From an uncultured Sutterella sp. (GTDB taxonomy: Bacteria > Pseudomonadota > Gammaproteobacteria > Burkholderiales > Burkholderiaceae_F), in the NCBI GenBank assembly GCA_900545275.1, contig UQYG01000017.1, positions 1 to 50,134 of the forward strand: 50,134 nt of DNA. The letters are read 5' to 3'. The notes under the pieces were generated by a model. That model did no database searches, was not told the origin of the DNA, and saw only the letters and a program-made list of their open reading frames with translations. A program made the translations under genes and the position numbers. Positions 1-8,695 of this stretch are shown piece by piece. How positions within the stretch are numbered: the stretch's first letter is position 1; every line of letters begins with the position of its first letter.

Positions 1-120
1 GCGTAAACAGGATTCGAGGTCAATAAAAAAATCACCGCTTTTTCTAAGAATTTCAGAGATCAGCGGTGATTAGTGAATCCTGGGAGAGTGGCCTGCAGAA
101 GATGCCGTGCGTTCGCCGTG
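1..120 (-). mobile_element. ISAs1-type element, right-end fragment (copy 1)
   Basis: Nearly identical (two differences noticed) to the outer 120 bases of the complete ISAs1-type copy ending at 15640. All three copies in the window share sequence up to the same base (120, 11896, 15640) and then diverge, which fixes this as the element's outer end. The transposase of this copy would lie to the left of the window. It sits 31 bases downstream of the hsdS stop codon. Confidence 0.85.
24..70 (-). terminator. IS-borne inward-facing terminator, downstream of hsdS
   Basis: Inverted repeat ATCACCGCT/AGCGGTGAT (31-39 and 62-70). On the minus strand the hairpin is followed by a run of seven T (24-30). 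In the intact element it would stop outside transcription before it reaches the transposase. Here it also lies just past hsdS and would end the hsdMS transcript. Confidence 0.6.
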
Positions 121-151
121 ATTCCAGTTAATGCGTATCAAGGACGTTGCC

Positions 152-1297
152 CTATTGGTTCTTCAGCTCGATTTCGCCGGAGAGGAGTTTTGGTAATAAT
201 GCATTACGCATATTTGTTAGCAACCTATTTTCCAAATCTAAAGTAAATATTTTTTTCATGAATGGTGCGGAGAACTTCTCAAATTTCTCTATAGCACAAT
301 CGTCAGCATTAAATATTTTTATTTCTTCTAAACTCTTTTTATTGATAGAGCCAAAAACTGTACCTTCCGCATCAAAAGTTGCAAACTCGCCCCTGCTTGC
401 ATACAAAGAAAAAAGAGTAAAGAAAGGGGTTGAAGATTTTAAGGTTGCTAAACCACGCCCAATACAACAATCTTCATTGGCAATATTTACTCTCCCAACA
501 GGAGCACGAACGCTAAGTAGAATATCGCCTTTCTTTGCCAACCTTTTAGGATTTGTTGTATAGAGACGTCTGTTTGGATAATGTTTGCCAAAATCCGCGC
601 ATCCCTGATAAAACACAGTCCCTTGCTTTTTACTGTTAAGGCTACTACCCTCTGGAGATTGGCCCATGACTATAGAGCAAATATCCTTTAACTCTTTCAG
701 TTTATCGAGGTGGGAAAATGCTTTATTAAAGCAAGTTCGACAAAATTCATCAATATTCTGAATGATCTTGTTGTTGACCTCGATTTTGTCGTCAAGAGTG
801 GACAATGCTTCGATAATTCGATTTCGTTTTTCGTCCGCAATTACTGGCACGGGGAATGCCCTCAAGTTGCCTAACGAAATATAACTCTGTGTGCTTCCGG
901 CTAATACTTTTGATATATATTGTTTGCAATATGGGCTTTTCAGCACATAATAAAGCCATAAAGCTTTATACCTATCGCCTCCGCACTTAAAAATCCCTAC
1001 ATTTTTACAAGCATATTCGGAGTTGGAGTTTCTTTCAATGTAAACACGTCCAACCGTTCCTATCATACTCAACAGGATGTCCCACTGTTTCACACTGCTT
1101 CGTTTTGTTATTAAATTGTAGTCGGCTTCAGATATTTTGTATGCAGAAGCGAAATTAATTTCATAGTCCAATAAATGTTTCGATGTAATAAGATAAAACC
1201 CCTCATCACATGGTTTGGGTGAGTCATGAGTTCCATCAACAACGGACTCGCAATAATCCGAAGCCTTAACAAACTGAATGTCAACCATAATAACCAA
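152..1297 (-). CDS. hsdS: Type I restriction-modification specificity subunit HsdS
   Basis: A 381-residue DNA-recognition subunit of a type I restriction-modification complex, which would choose the bipartite target site methylated by HsdM and cleaved by HsdR. The protein has two half-repeats: each has a variable target-recognition region followed by a conserved helical spacer (the ALSTLDDKIEVNNKIIQNID segment at about 170, and the C-terminal stretch ending in ALLPKLLSGEIELKN). The length and ending are normal for the family, so it looks complete. It overlaps the hsdM stop by 17 bases, so translation is probably coupled. It is noticeably AT-rich, more so than hsdM and hsdR, as is common for recently exchanged specificity genes. 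The recognition sequence cannot be read from the protein. Confidence 0.93.
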   Translation of the reverse strand: MVIMVDIQFVKASDYCESVVDGTHDSPKPCDEGFYLITSKHLLDYEINFASAYKISEADYNLITKRSSVKQWDILLSMIGTVGRVYIERNSNSEYACKNVGIFKCGGDRYKALWLYYVLKSPYCKQYISKVLAGSTQSYISLGNLRAFPVPVIADEKRNRIIEALSTLDDKIEVNNKIIQNIDEFCRTCFNKAFSHLDKLKELKDICSIVMGQSPEGSSLNSKKQGTVFYQGCADFGKHYPNRRLYTTNPKRLAKKGDILLSVRAPVGRVNIANEDCCIGRGLATLKSSTPFFTLFSLYASRGEFATFDAEGTVFGSINKKSLEEIKIFNADDCAIEKFEKFSAPFMKKIFTLDLENRLLTNMRNALLPKLLSGEIELKNQ

Positions 1298-2852
1298 GCT
1301 CTTTTAGGGTTTCTTCGATTTTTTTCTCAAGATTATGTGCTTCCGCAAACTGTTGTTTGAGTTCAGCGCTTAACCTTTTCATTTTTTCATCAAATGATTC
1401 ATCATCAGCTTCCTCTTCTTCAATCCCTACATAACGTCCCGGCGTCAGAACGTAACCCTGTTTTTTGATGTCATCAATCGTAGCAATTGCTGTAAACCCT
1501 TTCTTACATTCAAGGGTTCCGGCTCGGTATTCTTTGAAAACAGTAGCTAATTGCTCAATGTCTTCATTTGTAAGCTCACGCAAGGCTCGATTCACCATCG
1601 TTCCCATGTTTCGAGCATCAACAAAGAGCGTCGTCTTTGGACGATCTTTGGCTTTGTTCAGGAACCAAAGCGAACAAGGAATACCTGTAGATGTAAAGAG
1701 TCTATCCGGAAGAGCCACAATCCCTTCAACAAGGTCAGCCTCAATGATTTTCTGGCGAATGTCTCCCTCATTGTTTTGAGTTGAACTCAAAGACCCATTT
1801 GCCAAGACCATGCCAATGCGTCCCTTCTGAGACAGATGGTGGATCATGTGCTGCATCCAGGCAAAGTTGGCGTTACTGTCGGAAGGAATGCCATAGTCCC
1901 AGCGCGGATCATCTTCCAGCTCTGTGCCTCTCCAACCTTTTTGGTTGAAAGGAGGATTCGCCAAGTAAAAGTCCACTCGTTCACGAGCATGTTTGTCATT
2001 GAAGAATGTATTGGCAGGGCCATCACCCAGGTCAGCCTCAATACCGTGAATTGCCATGTTCATCACGGCCATTTTCCACGTTACCGGGTTAGATTCCTGC
2101 CCCAGAACCGTGATATTTTTCCGATTGCCACGGTGTTTTTCGATGAAGTCAACACTCTGGACGAACATGCCGCCACTGCCGCAGCAGGGATCAGCCACAC
2201 GACCGTTGAATGGCTCAAGGATGCTCACCAAGGTGCGAACAATGCAGATCGGAGTGTAGAAAGCCCCGGCGTTCTTTCCCTCGGCAGTGGCGAAGTTCTT
2301 CAAGCAGTACATGTACGCTTCGCCCAGCAGATCGTTCTGCCTTTCGGAGGACAAGTCGATGTTGGAAAAGAGATCGACGACCTTGCCAAGCATGCGTTGG
2401 TCGATTTCCGGGCTGGCGTAATTCTTCGGTAAAATGCCCTTGAGTTTGACATTCTCGGGCACAGCCTCAATCGCTCGCATGGCACGGTCAATCACAAGAC
2501 CAATGTCTGAAGAACTTGCCGCCGAAGCGATCTTTTGCCACCGTGCCTCTTCGGGAACCCAAAAGATGTTCTCAGCAATGTACTCGTCAGGATCCTCCTG
2601 ACTCGCACGGACGGCTTCTTCACCGTCTTCCTCGTATTCTTTCGCAATTTCCTCGTAACGTTCTTCAAACTTCTCGGAGATGTACTTGAGGAAAATCAGG
2701 CCAAGCAGAACATGCTTGTACACCGCAGCGTCGAGGTTTCCACGCATGGCATCAGCCGCATTCCACAACTGAGTTTTGAAATCGACTTTTTCGGCTGCCT
2801 TGGCTTTGCGGCCACGCTTGGATGTGGTTTCATTTGCCATTTTTGGACTCAT
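1281..2852 (-). CDS. hsdM: Type I restriction-modification DNA methyltransferase HsdM
   Basis: N6-adenine methyltransferase subunit (523 residues). The N-terminal helical HsdM domain covers about residues 25-170. It is followed by the SAM-binding motif DPCCGSGGM at 221-229 and the catalytic NPPF at 299-302, the signature of adenine-N6 methylation. A C-terminal coiled-coil tail (about 480-523) fits docking to HsdS. It overlaps the stop of the small regulator gene upstream and the start of hsdS downstream, so regulator, hsdM and hsdS form one tightly packed unit. Start at 2852 (MSPK) is used. A second ATG at 2840 (MANE) is possible, and neither has a strong ribosome binding site, which suggests coupling to the upstream gene. 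Confidence 0.95.
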   Translation of the reverse strand: MSPKMANETTSKRGRKAKAAEKVDFKTQLWNAADAMRGNLDAAVYKHVLLGLIFLKYISEKFEERYEEIAKEYEEDGEEAVRASQEDPDEYIAENIFWVPEEARWQKIASAASSSDIGLVIDRAMRAIEAVPENVKLKGILPKNYASPEIDQRMLGKVVDLFSNIDLSSERQNDLLGEAYMYCLKNFATAEGKNAGAFYTPICIVRTLVSILEPFNGRVADPCCGSGGMFVQSVDFIEKHRGNRKNITVLGQESNPVTWKMAVMNMAIHGIEADLGDGPANTFFNDKHARERVDFYLANPPFNQKGWRGTELEDDPRWDYGIPSDSNANFAWMQHMIHHLSQKGRIGMVLANGSLSSTQNNEGDIRQKIIEADLVEGIVALPDRLFTSTGIPCSLWFLNKAKDRPKTTLFVDARNMGTMVNRALRELTNEDIEQLATVFKEYRAGTLECKKGFTAIATIDDIKKQGYVLTPGRYVGIEEEEADDESFDEKMKRLSAELKQQFAEAHNLEKKIEETLKELGYYG

Positions 2853-3012
2853 TGTTTGTTGTCTTTATCTCTTCGTGGAGCTTTTTGACGACCCATGCCG
2901 ATCCGCGCTGTCTAAATTCGTCGACAAGCTGACTCGGCAAAGAGATCGTGACCCGTTTGGCACCGCCCTCGTAGATACGCGGACGGCCTTTCCTCGGTTG
3001 TTGATCTGTCAT
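2830..3012 (-). CDS. Small ribbon-helix-helix regulator upstream of hsdM
   Basis: A 60-residue protein whose centre (KRVTISLPSQLVDEF, about 19-33) has the beta-strand/helix pattern of ribbon-helix-helix DNA-binding proteins, with a basic, glycine-rich N-terminus. An AAGGGG ribosome site precedes the ATG. It ends inside the start of hsdM. Its own promoter carries tandem 8-mers (3046-3061), and one copy of the same 8-mer lies in the hsdR promoter (6291-6298). RHH proteins such as MetJ bind tandem 8-mers, so the inference is an autoregulator that sets the timing of methylase and nuclease expression. It could also be an antitoxin-like protein, but no toxin partner is visible. Confidence 0.7.
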   Translation of the reverse strand: MTDQQPRKGRPRIYEGGAKRVTISLPSQLVDEFRQRGSAWVVKKLHEEIKTTNNESKNGK

Positions 3013-3031
3013 GACAACCCCTTTAATGTAA

Positions 3032-3060
3032 AGGATAGCACATTAACGTAAATACGTAAA
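3032..3060 (-). promoter_or_regulatory. Promoter and tandem 8-mer operator for the RHH regulator-hsdM-hsdS unit
   Basis: On the minus strand: -35 TTTACG (3055-3060), 17-base spacer, -10 TATCCT (3032-3037). Two exact tandem copies of ACGTAAAT (plus strand 3046-3053 and 3054-3061) overlap the -35 and spacer. The arrangement is what an RHH repressor would use. Confidence 0.55.
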
Positions 3061-3071
3061 TATCAAAGTTA

Positions 3072-6000
3072 TTATTCAATGTTATCAGCCCACAATTCAC
3101 ACTGTTTGATCACAGTGTCGGTGGCATTGGGAGCCTCTGTTGGCGGGTATTTGTACTTGCGAAGGAGTCGTTTGATGATTCGGCGCATGTCCGCTCGGGC
3201 CGATTCCTTCTTCTGCCAATCAAAAGTCCGGTTCTTGCGCAGGGTGTCGGTGAGTTCCCTAGTCAGGGCGCAAAGTTGCTCGTTGCTGTATGCGTCCTTG
3301 ACGGCATCAGGCAGGGTCAACGCCCTGTAGAACGCCATTTCCTCTTCATTCAAGCCCAGTTTCTTGGCTTCGGCATCCTCTGCCATGATTTGTTTGGCCA
3401 ATTCGATCATGGCCACAATCACTTCTTGACTTGTCAGCATTCCATTGCGATAGCGGCTGGCGGTGTTCTGCATCATCTCCGAAAACTTCTTGGACTGGAC
3501 GATGCTGGTTCGTCTGTAGTCGCTGATCTTCTGTTGCAGAATGCGCGTCAATAATTCCATTGCCACATTCTTCTGCTTGAGCTTTTTCAAGCCGTTGACG
3601 AATTGCTCATCAAAGATGGAAACATCCTGCACCGTCTCGCCATTGGCGTTGGGTGAAATGATCGCTTCAACCCCTGTACTGGTTACGCCAGCATCGAGAA
3701 TGGTCGCAATCTGAGCGGTCAACGCACTGATGTTCGAGGTCGTTTGCACGCCGGTACTCGCAGGGCCACCGTTGACGCGCTTTGATGTCAGGGAGCGAAC
3801 CAACGAATAGAAGGCCGCCTCGTGTTGTTCTGCCTTAGTTGCGTAGCTTTTACAGAGGGACTGCAAGCGTTCCATCAAGCGAACTTGTTTGATGAAATCT
3901 TCTCTAAACGTTGGCTTTTTAAGAGGATCGACCAAAATATCCGTGGCATCAAGAGCAAGTTCGGAGAGTTCAAACTTCTTGCCCGATCCGACCATAGCGA
4001 CAATACTGTCCTTGGTCAATTTAGGGCTTGGGTGGAAAAAGTCGCGTATGACACTTAACTTATTTTGGAACTCAGGGTATGCAGACTTGCCCGCATCCAT
4101 GTTTTGCGTGTTCTGCCTGTCCCGATTGGTGTAATCGGCCATTGCCCGCTTGAGTGCGCCGCCGATACCGATGTAATCCACGATCAGACCGCCGACCTTG
4201 CCGGGAAACACGCGATTGACGCGGGTAATGGCTTGCATCAAATTGTGCCCCTGCATGGGTTTGAAAAGGTACATCGTCCCCAGACAGGGAATATCTGTTC
4301 CCGTAAGCCACATATCGCACACAATCACGATACGGAGCGGATCGTTGGTATCCTTGAACCTCTTGGAAAGTTCCTTGCGTTCGTCTGCATTCCCCGCAAT
4401 ATCGACCCATTCTGACGGGTCTTTGTTGTCAACGGTCATGACAACCGCCAGACTGCCTTTCCACTCTGGTTTGAGATCCAAGAGTTTCTGATAAATCTTA
4501 ACGGCCATGTTGCGGCTGTAGGCCACGATCATTGCCTTGAAAGCCGGAAGGCTGGAACGGCTTGTTTCGTAATGCCAAACAATGTCCGTACACAGATGTT
4601 CTATGACGGATGGACGACCAAGCAATGCATCCAACGCGGCCTGATTGCGTTTGCTTTGTTCAACGCGAGTCGGCATGACGCTGTTCTGGCTTGCGAACTG
4701 CTCGTAAAGCTTGTCTACTTCATCCAAGGCTTTCTGGTCAAGTTGCAGTTTGGCAACGCGGCTTTCGTAATAGACTGGGCGAGTTGCACCGTCTTCCACG
4801 GCCTGAGTGATGTCATAAATGTCGATATAGTCCCCAAAGACCTCAACGGTATTTTTGTCTTTGGAGCTGATCGGAGTTCCGGTAAAGCCGATAAACGAGG
4901 CATTGGGCAGGGCATGACGTATCCAGCCAGCAAAGCCCATTCGCGTTGTGCCGTCCTCCTCGATGCGTTCTTCCAGCTCATATTGCCCTCGATGGGCTTC
5001 GTCGGTCATGACGATGATGTTGCGACGTAAGCTCAGAACGCCGTCCCACTGAGCCCCCTCGTCATCCTTGGCGAACTTTTCGTAGGTGTCTTTCAGCTCG
5101 CCAAACTTCTGCATCGTCGTAAAGATAATGCCGTTGACTTTGCGGTTGTTGAGCAATTCCAGCAAGTGCCGTTTGTTTCTGGCTTGTACCGGTTCTTGAT
5201 GCAGAAACTCCTTACAAGCGGCAAACTGACCGAAGAGCTGATCATCGAGCTGGTTGCGGTCTGTGATGACGACTATCGTTGAAGTTTTCAGTTTTTCAAT
5301 GATGGCGTGGGCAAAGAACACCATTGACAGCGACTTGCCGCTACCTTGGGTATGCCAAAACACACCGATCTTCTTGCGTTGGGATTCAGGCACATCGCCA
5401 TTGGAACCAACGGCAACAAGGGCGCGTTCAATAGCTTTCTTTACAGCGTAATACTGGTGGTATCCGGCAATGATTTTGGCTTTGCCCTTTTGTCGGCTGT
5501 CGAAGCAGATGAAGTTTTTTACCAGATCGAGCAGCCGTTCTTTGGCACACATACCACGAATCATCGTGCCAATACGACCGCACCCACTATCTTCCGTTTT
5601 GCCGTCCTTGGTTTTCCAGACCATGAAACGATCTTCGGGAGCGGTAATGGAACCGACTCGCGTATCTGCAAGGTCGGTGAGAACACAAAAAGCATTCGGG
5701 ACAAAGATGGACGGAATGACTTTGAGGTAGCGTTGAATTTGCGCGTAGGCTTCGGATGTATCCGTGTTGTCGCGGTTAGGAGACTTCAACTCAAAAAGTA
5801 CAAGCGGCATCCCGTTGACAAACAGGATGATGTCGGGACGCTTGGTTTCGCGCTCTTGAAATGTGTACTGGTTGACGACGCGAAAGAAATTGTTTTTTGC
5901 GTTGTGATAGTCGAGCAACTGCACACGGCTATAGACCTCTTCATCGTCAATGAAGTATCGAACAGGAACGCCATCTTGGATGTAGGTCGTGAAGATCATA

Positions 6001-6254
6001 TTTAGATCAACAACACTTCCTCCGGACAGGTCTTGCAGTTGTGTCAATGCGGTTTCAATCGCTACTCGGGGCAGTTCTGCATTGATTCTTCCGACGGTCG
6101 TCAGAAAATCCTCCGTGATGTAGACATCTTGATAGAGCGGGCTGGTGCGTGGTACTTCCGAACCATGTGTGTACTCGTACCCCAGCTCCTTCAACAAGCC
6201 AATGAGGATGTTTTCATAACCGGACTCGGTGATAAGCACGTCTGTCTGAGCCAT
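3072..6254 (-). CDS. hsdR: Type I restriction endonuclease subunit HsdR
   Basis: ATP-dependent motor and nuclease of the type I system (1060 residues, normal length). The N-terminal nuclease domain has D141 and the E155-L-K157 pair (in LVLFELKSPN), the PD-(D/E)xK catalytic set. The translocase follows: Walker A GSGKS at 304-308, DEAH box at 418-421, a GFTGTP motif near 455 and later helicase motifs (AITRVNR). A long helical C-terminus would contact HsdM. It has its own promoter (6286-6313) and a good ribosome site (GAGAGGG). It is transcribed separately from the regulator-hsdM-hsdS unit, whose promoter begins just after the hsdR stop. No disabling change was seen. Confidence 0.95.
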   Translation of the reverse strand: MAQTDVLITESGYENILIGLLKELGYEYTHGSEVPRTSPLYQDVYITEDFLTTVGRINAELPRVAIETALTQLQDLSGGSVVDLNMIFTTYIQDGVPVRYFIDDEEVYSRVQLLDYHNAKNNFFRVVNQYTFQERETKRPDIILFVNGMPLVLFELKSPNRDNTDTSEAYAQIQRYLKVIPSIFVPNAFCVLTDLADTRVGSITAPEDRFMVWKTKDGKTEDSGCGRIGTMIRGMCAKERLLDLVKNFICFDSRQKGKAKIIAGYHQYYAVKKAIERALVAVGSNGDVPESQRKKIGVFWHTQGSGKSLSMVFFAHAIIEKLKTSTIVVITDRNQLDDQLFGQFAACKEFLHQEPVQARNKRHLLELLNNRKVNGIIFTTMQKFGELKDTYEKFAKDDEGAQWDGVLSLRRNIIVMTDEAHRGQYELEERIEEDGTTRMGFAGWIRHALPNASFIGFTGTPISSKDKNTVEVFGDYIDIYDITQAVEDGATRPVYYESRVAKLQLDQKALDEVDKLYEQFASQNSVMPTRVEQSKRNQAALDALLGRPSVIEHLCTDIVWHYETSRSSLPAFKAMIVAYSRNMAVKIYQKLLDLKPEWKGSLAVVMTVDNKDPSEWVDIAGNADERKELSKRFKDTNDPLRIVIVCDMWLTGTDIPCLGTMYLFKPMQGHNLMQAITRVNRVFPGKVGGLIVDYIGIGGALKRAMADYTNRDRQNTQNMDAGKSAYPEFQNKLSVIRDFFHPSPKLTKDSIVAMVGSGKKFELSELALDATDILVDPLKKPTFREDFIKQVRLMERLQSLCKSYATKAEQHEAAFYSLVRSLTSKRVNGGPASTGVQTTSNISALTAQIATILDAGVTSTGVEAIISPNANGETVQDVSIFDEQFVNGLKKLKQKNVAMELLTRILQQKISDYRRTSIVQSKKFSEMMQNTASRYRNGMLTSQEVIVAMIELAKQIMAEDAEAKKLGLNEEEMAFYRALTLPDAVKDAYSNEQLCALTRELTDTLRKNRTFDWQKKESARADMRRIIKRLLRKYKYPPTEAPNATDTVIKQCELWADNIE

Positions 6255-6285
6255 AAGTCCCTCTCAATCTGCACATTGCCCTTAT

Positions 6286-6313
6286 ATTGTATTTACGTAA
6301 TTCGCGGGATCAA
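6286..6313 (-). promoter_or_regulatory. hsdR promoter with one ACGTAAAT box
   Basis: Minus-strand -35 TTGATC (6308-6313), 16-base spacer, -10 TACAAT (6286-6291). The spacer holds one copy of ACGTAAAT (minus strand, 6291-6298) within the palindrome TTACGTAA (6293-6300). The same 8-mer is doubled in the methylase promoter, so both R-M transcripts may share the RHH regulator. Confidence 0.5.
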
Positions 6314-7167
6314 GGATTGCATGGCATAGCGAGTGCGTGCGCGTGAAGTTCCTCAATCGAAATATCGGGACAGAGAACCTTCCAAAGCTGAAGGGTTTGA
6401 TCCCAGCGCCAGTGAATCCCGATTGAACTTGATTTTGCAAAGAGTTCTTGAACCCAGTCGTAACGGGCCATCCCCGCAGTGAGGTCGTCAGACGACAACT
6501 CGGTGGACAGTTTGCCGCCAAACTCCCAATAACCCAACAGGCGTTGTTTCAGGGCATCGAGATTGGTCGAGATATAGCCGTTGTCATTAAGCAACTGAAT
6601 CCAGAAATTACGCCACTGCACAGGTGTAGCCACGGTTCGCGGCGCAGGTTTGGCTATGAGTTCCAACAAGCACTGGGACATTTCCTTCATGCAACGGGTG
6701 CTGACCACGGGGCGGCTGAGTCTGTGTTCGACATCTTCGGGAACAACAAAGTCCCTGCAGTGATCGAACATGGCCCGCTTGCCTTTGAAACTGGCCAGCA
6801 TCAGCGGCTTGTCGTGTATCGGGCAATAGCAGACCCCGCAGAACAACCACTCCCGCCGCCAAAAGGTTTCGCCGTGTGTCTCAAATTGCTCTTTCAAGCA
6901 TTCGGGGCAGAACCGATAGGCATAGCGCGGGTACGTGGTGTCGTTGAGGTTTCTCAGAAGCGGTACCATCGTATGCTCTGCGATCAGTTGTTCAACGGGA
7001 AAAGCCTGTTTCAAAAGATCGGACAAAGTTTCGATGTAGGCGTATCCGCCCAGACAGTTGCTACCGAACTTTCTCTTAACCTCTTGAGGATTGAGGCATA
7101 AGTGTCGTCGCAAACGAGCCACCACGCTTTCCAACGCTTCATCGGGATAGGGATAAGGTACGTACAT
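6310..7167 (-). CDS. tniQ: TniQ-family target-selection protein of a Tn7-like transposon
   Basis: TniQ proteins bridge the TnsC ATPase to a target-site recogniser. The N-terminus (MYVPYPYPDEALESVVARL) is the classical TniQ start. A zinc-finger region (CPEC, then CGVC and CPIH, about residues 90-130) follows. At about 285 residues it is much shorter than TnsD (about 500) and lacks the long C-terminal half that lets TnsD recognise attTn7. No TnsE or Cas gene accompanies it, so the target cue is unknown. I chose the ATG at 7167 because it gives the family N-terminus; GTG at 7182 or TTG at 7188 would overlap the tnsC stop. Last gene of the tnsABC-tniQ operon. Confidence 0.85.
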   Translation of the reverse strand: MYVPYPYPDEALESVVARLRRHLCLNPQEVKRKFGSNCLGGYAYIETLSDLLKQAFPVEQLIAEHTMVPLLRNLNDTTYPRYAYRFCPECLKEQFETHGETFWRREWLFCGVCYCPIHDKPLMLASFKGKRAMFDHCRDFVVPEDVEHRLSRPVVSTRCMKEMSQCLLELIAKPAPRTVATPVQWRNFWIQLLNDNGYISTNLDALKQRLLGYWEFGGKLSTELSSDDLTAGMARYDWVQELFAKSSSIGIHWRWDQTLQLWKVLCPDISIEELHAHALAMPCNP

Positions 7168-7174
7168 AGTCGGC

Positions 7175-8695
7175 TTAAACACTCCCAACGGGGAATGTGC
7201 TGAGTTCTGGAAGTGTCATCTTGGGCTTGCCTACAGGAACGGGCTGCGCATCCTTTTCGGTAGAATCAAGGAGTGCCATAGCCCGCCTCATCGCCTCGGA
7301 CAAGGTGATTTTGGGATTCGCCAAACACATCTTTGTGATCTCGGTATCCATTCTTGGCGTGACCTTGTACTGCATCTCCTGGAGCCATTGGATAACCTTA
7401 TCTCGGACAGGAATCGGCTTAGGTTCGCCAGAAACATCCTTTTGCTCGATTGCGCTGATCTTCTCGCTCAACATTTGGGTGAAACGACCTTCGGGCATTC
7501 TCACGTCCTCGTACCGTCCCATGGCTTCAAGGTCGTTGCGAGCAATCGCACCGATGACTTTGGCAACATTGCTGAAGGATTCCTTGAACGTAACCGAAAT
7601 CAGACTTGCCGTGGTTTTCTCTTTATCCTTGGGAAGCCGCATCAATCCATTAGTCTGAGCGGTCACAAAGAGCCGCACAAGAATGTCCGGGATTCCCTGG
7701 CTGTACTTATAAAGAGCATCCTCTACCTCAACAGGCATCTCCTTTGGGTCTTGCGACAATACGGAGCAGCGCCAAAGGTGCTTCATGAAAAGCCGCCAAT
7801 CCTCGCTGTCACGGCGCAGGCGATCCCATACGATCCAACCTTGGGAGCCAAGACGACGATCCGTGCGCAAGTTTGAGTCGAGCAGTTTTTCCAACTTTGG
7901 TGTGCCGATGAACAGGAGCGGTACGTTTAGCGTATTGGACAGCGTGACAATGAAATTGAACAACTCTTCCTTGTTTCGTCGAGCGTTGACGATGTTCTGG
8001 ATTTCGTCGATCACCAAAAGGCCGACCTTGTGAATGTTCATCAACTGAGCAAGGCGAACCCGCAAATGGCTTGCGCTCACGCGGTTGCCAACCATTTCCG
8101 AATACGACTCACCCGTTACCCTGCCAAGTTCCGCAATGGCTTCCGTGCAAAGGGACTTGGGGCTTCCATCATCGGGACAGTTCACCCGAAGATAAACCAC
8201 TTGATCGAAACTACCAGGTACGAACTTGGGATCGTTATGGCTGATAACCTGCGGGTAGTAGCGCAACAGATTGGACACGGAATATGTCTTGCCATTACCC
8301 GAAACCCCAATAAGCGTAGCCGAGAATCCGTCCCGGTAGTCCGAGCCGAAATCCTGCAACTTCATTTCCAGTTCCATTCCTGCTTTGGGAAGGAACTGCT
8401 TGGATTTCAAGGTGTTCGGGTTGCGATCCTTGTATCCGAGTCGGATCAGAGAGTCCATCGTCTGAAACAGAGTGAAATGGTGGACGGTGGGCACAAAAAG
8501 CTCTCGTGGCAGTTCCCTCAGAAACTTGGCTCGGATGCGCTTGGGCTCCGTTTTGGCTGGGACTTGCGTAACCCGCAACATCTGTTCAGCGAGTTCCTTT
8601 GGCACATACCCACTGAAATCCGGCAGAGTCATGACAAGCGGGTTGTTGTTGGCATCATTGCTTTGCGTGTAATCCGCTCTCGTTGCATCTGTCAT
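7175..8695 (-). CDS. tnsC: Tn7-like transposition AAA+ ATPase TnsC
   Basis: AAA+ regulator that forms filaments on target DNA and passes the TniQ target choice to the TnsAB transposase. Walker A GVSGNGKT lies at about 130-137 and Walker B (LLVIDEIQN) about 100 residues later, then the AAA+ sensor and lid region. The ATG overlaps the tnsB stop (TAATG), with AGGGG upstream, so translation is coupled. At about 506 residues it matches Tn7-type TnsC (about 550) rather than the shorter TniB or type V-K TnsC (about 280-350), so it probably keeps the N- and C-terminal arms that contact TnsA/TnsB. Confidence 0.93.
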   Translation of the reverse strand: MTDATRADYTQSNDANNNPLVMTLPDFSGYVPKELAEQMLRVTQVPAKTEPKRIRAKFLRELPRELFVPTVHHFTLFQTMDSLIRLGYKDRNPNTLKSKQFLPKAGMELEMKLQDFGSDYRDGFSATLIGVSGNGKTYSVSNLLRYYPQVISHNDPKFVPGSFDQVVYLRVNCPDDGSPKSLCTEAIAELGRVTGESYSEMVGNRVSASHLRVRLAQLMNIHKVGLLVIDEIQNIVNARRNKEELFNFIVTLSNTLNVPLLFIGTPKLEKLLDSNLRTDRRLGSQGWIVWDRLRRDSEDWRLFMKHLWRCSVLSQDPKEMPVEVEDALYKYSQGIPDILVRLFVTAQTNGLMRLPKDKEKTTASLISVTFKESFSNVAKVIGAIARNDLEAMGRYEDVRMPEGRFTQMLSEKISAIEQKDVSGEPKPIPVRDKVIQWLQEMQYKVTPRMDTEITKMCLANPKITLSEAMRRAMALLDSTEKDAQPVPVGKPKMTLPELSTFPVGSV

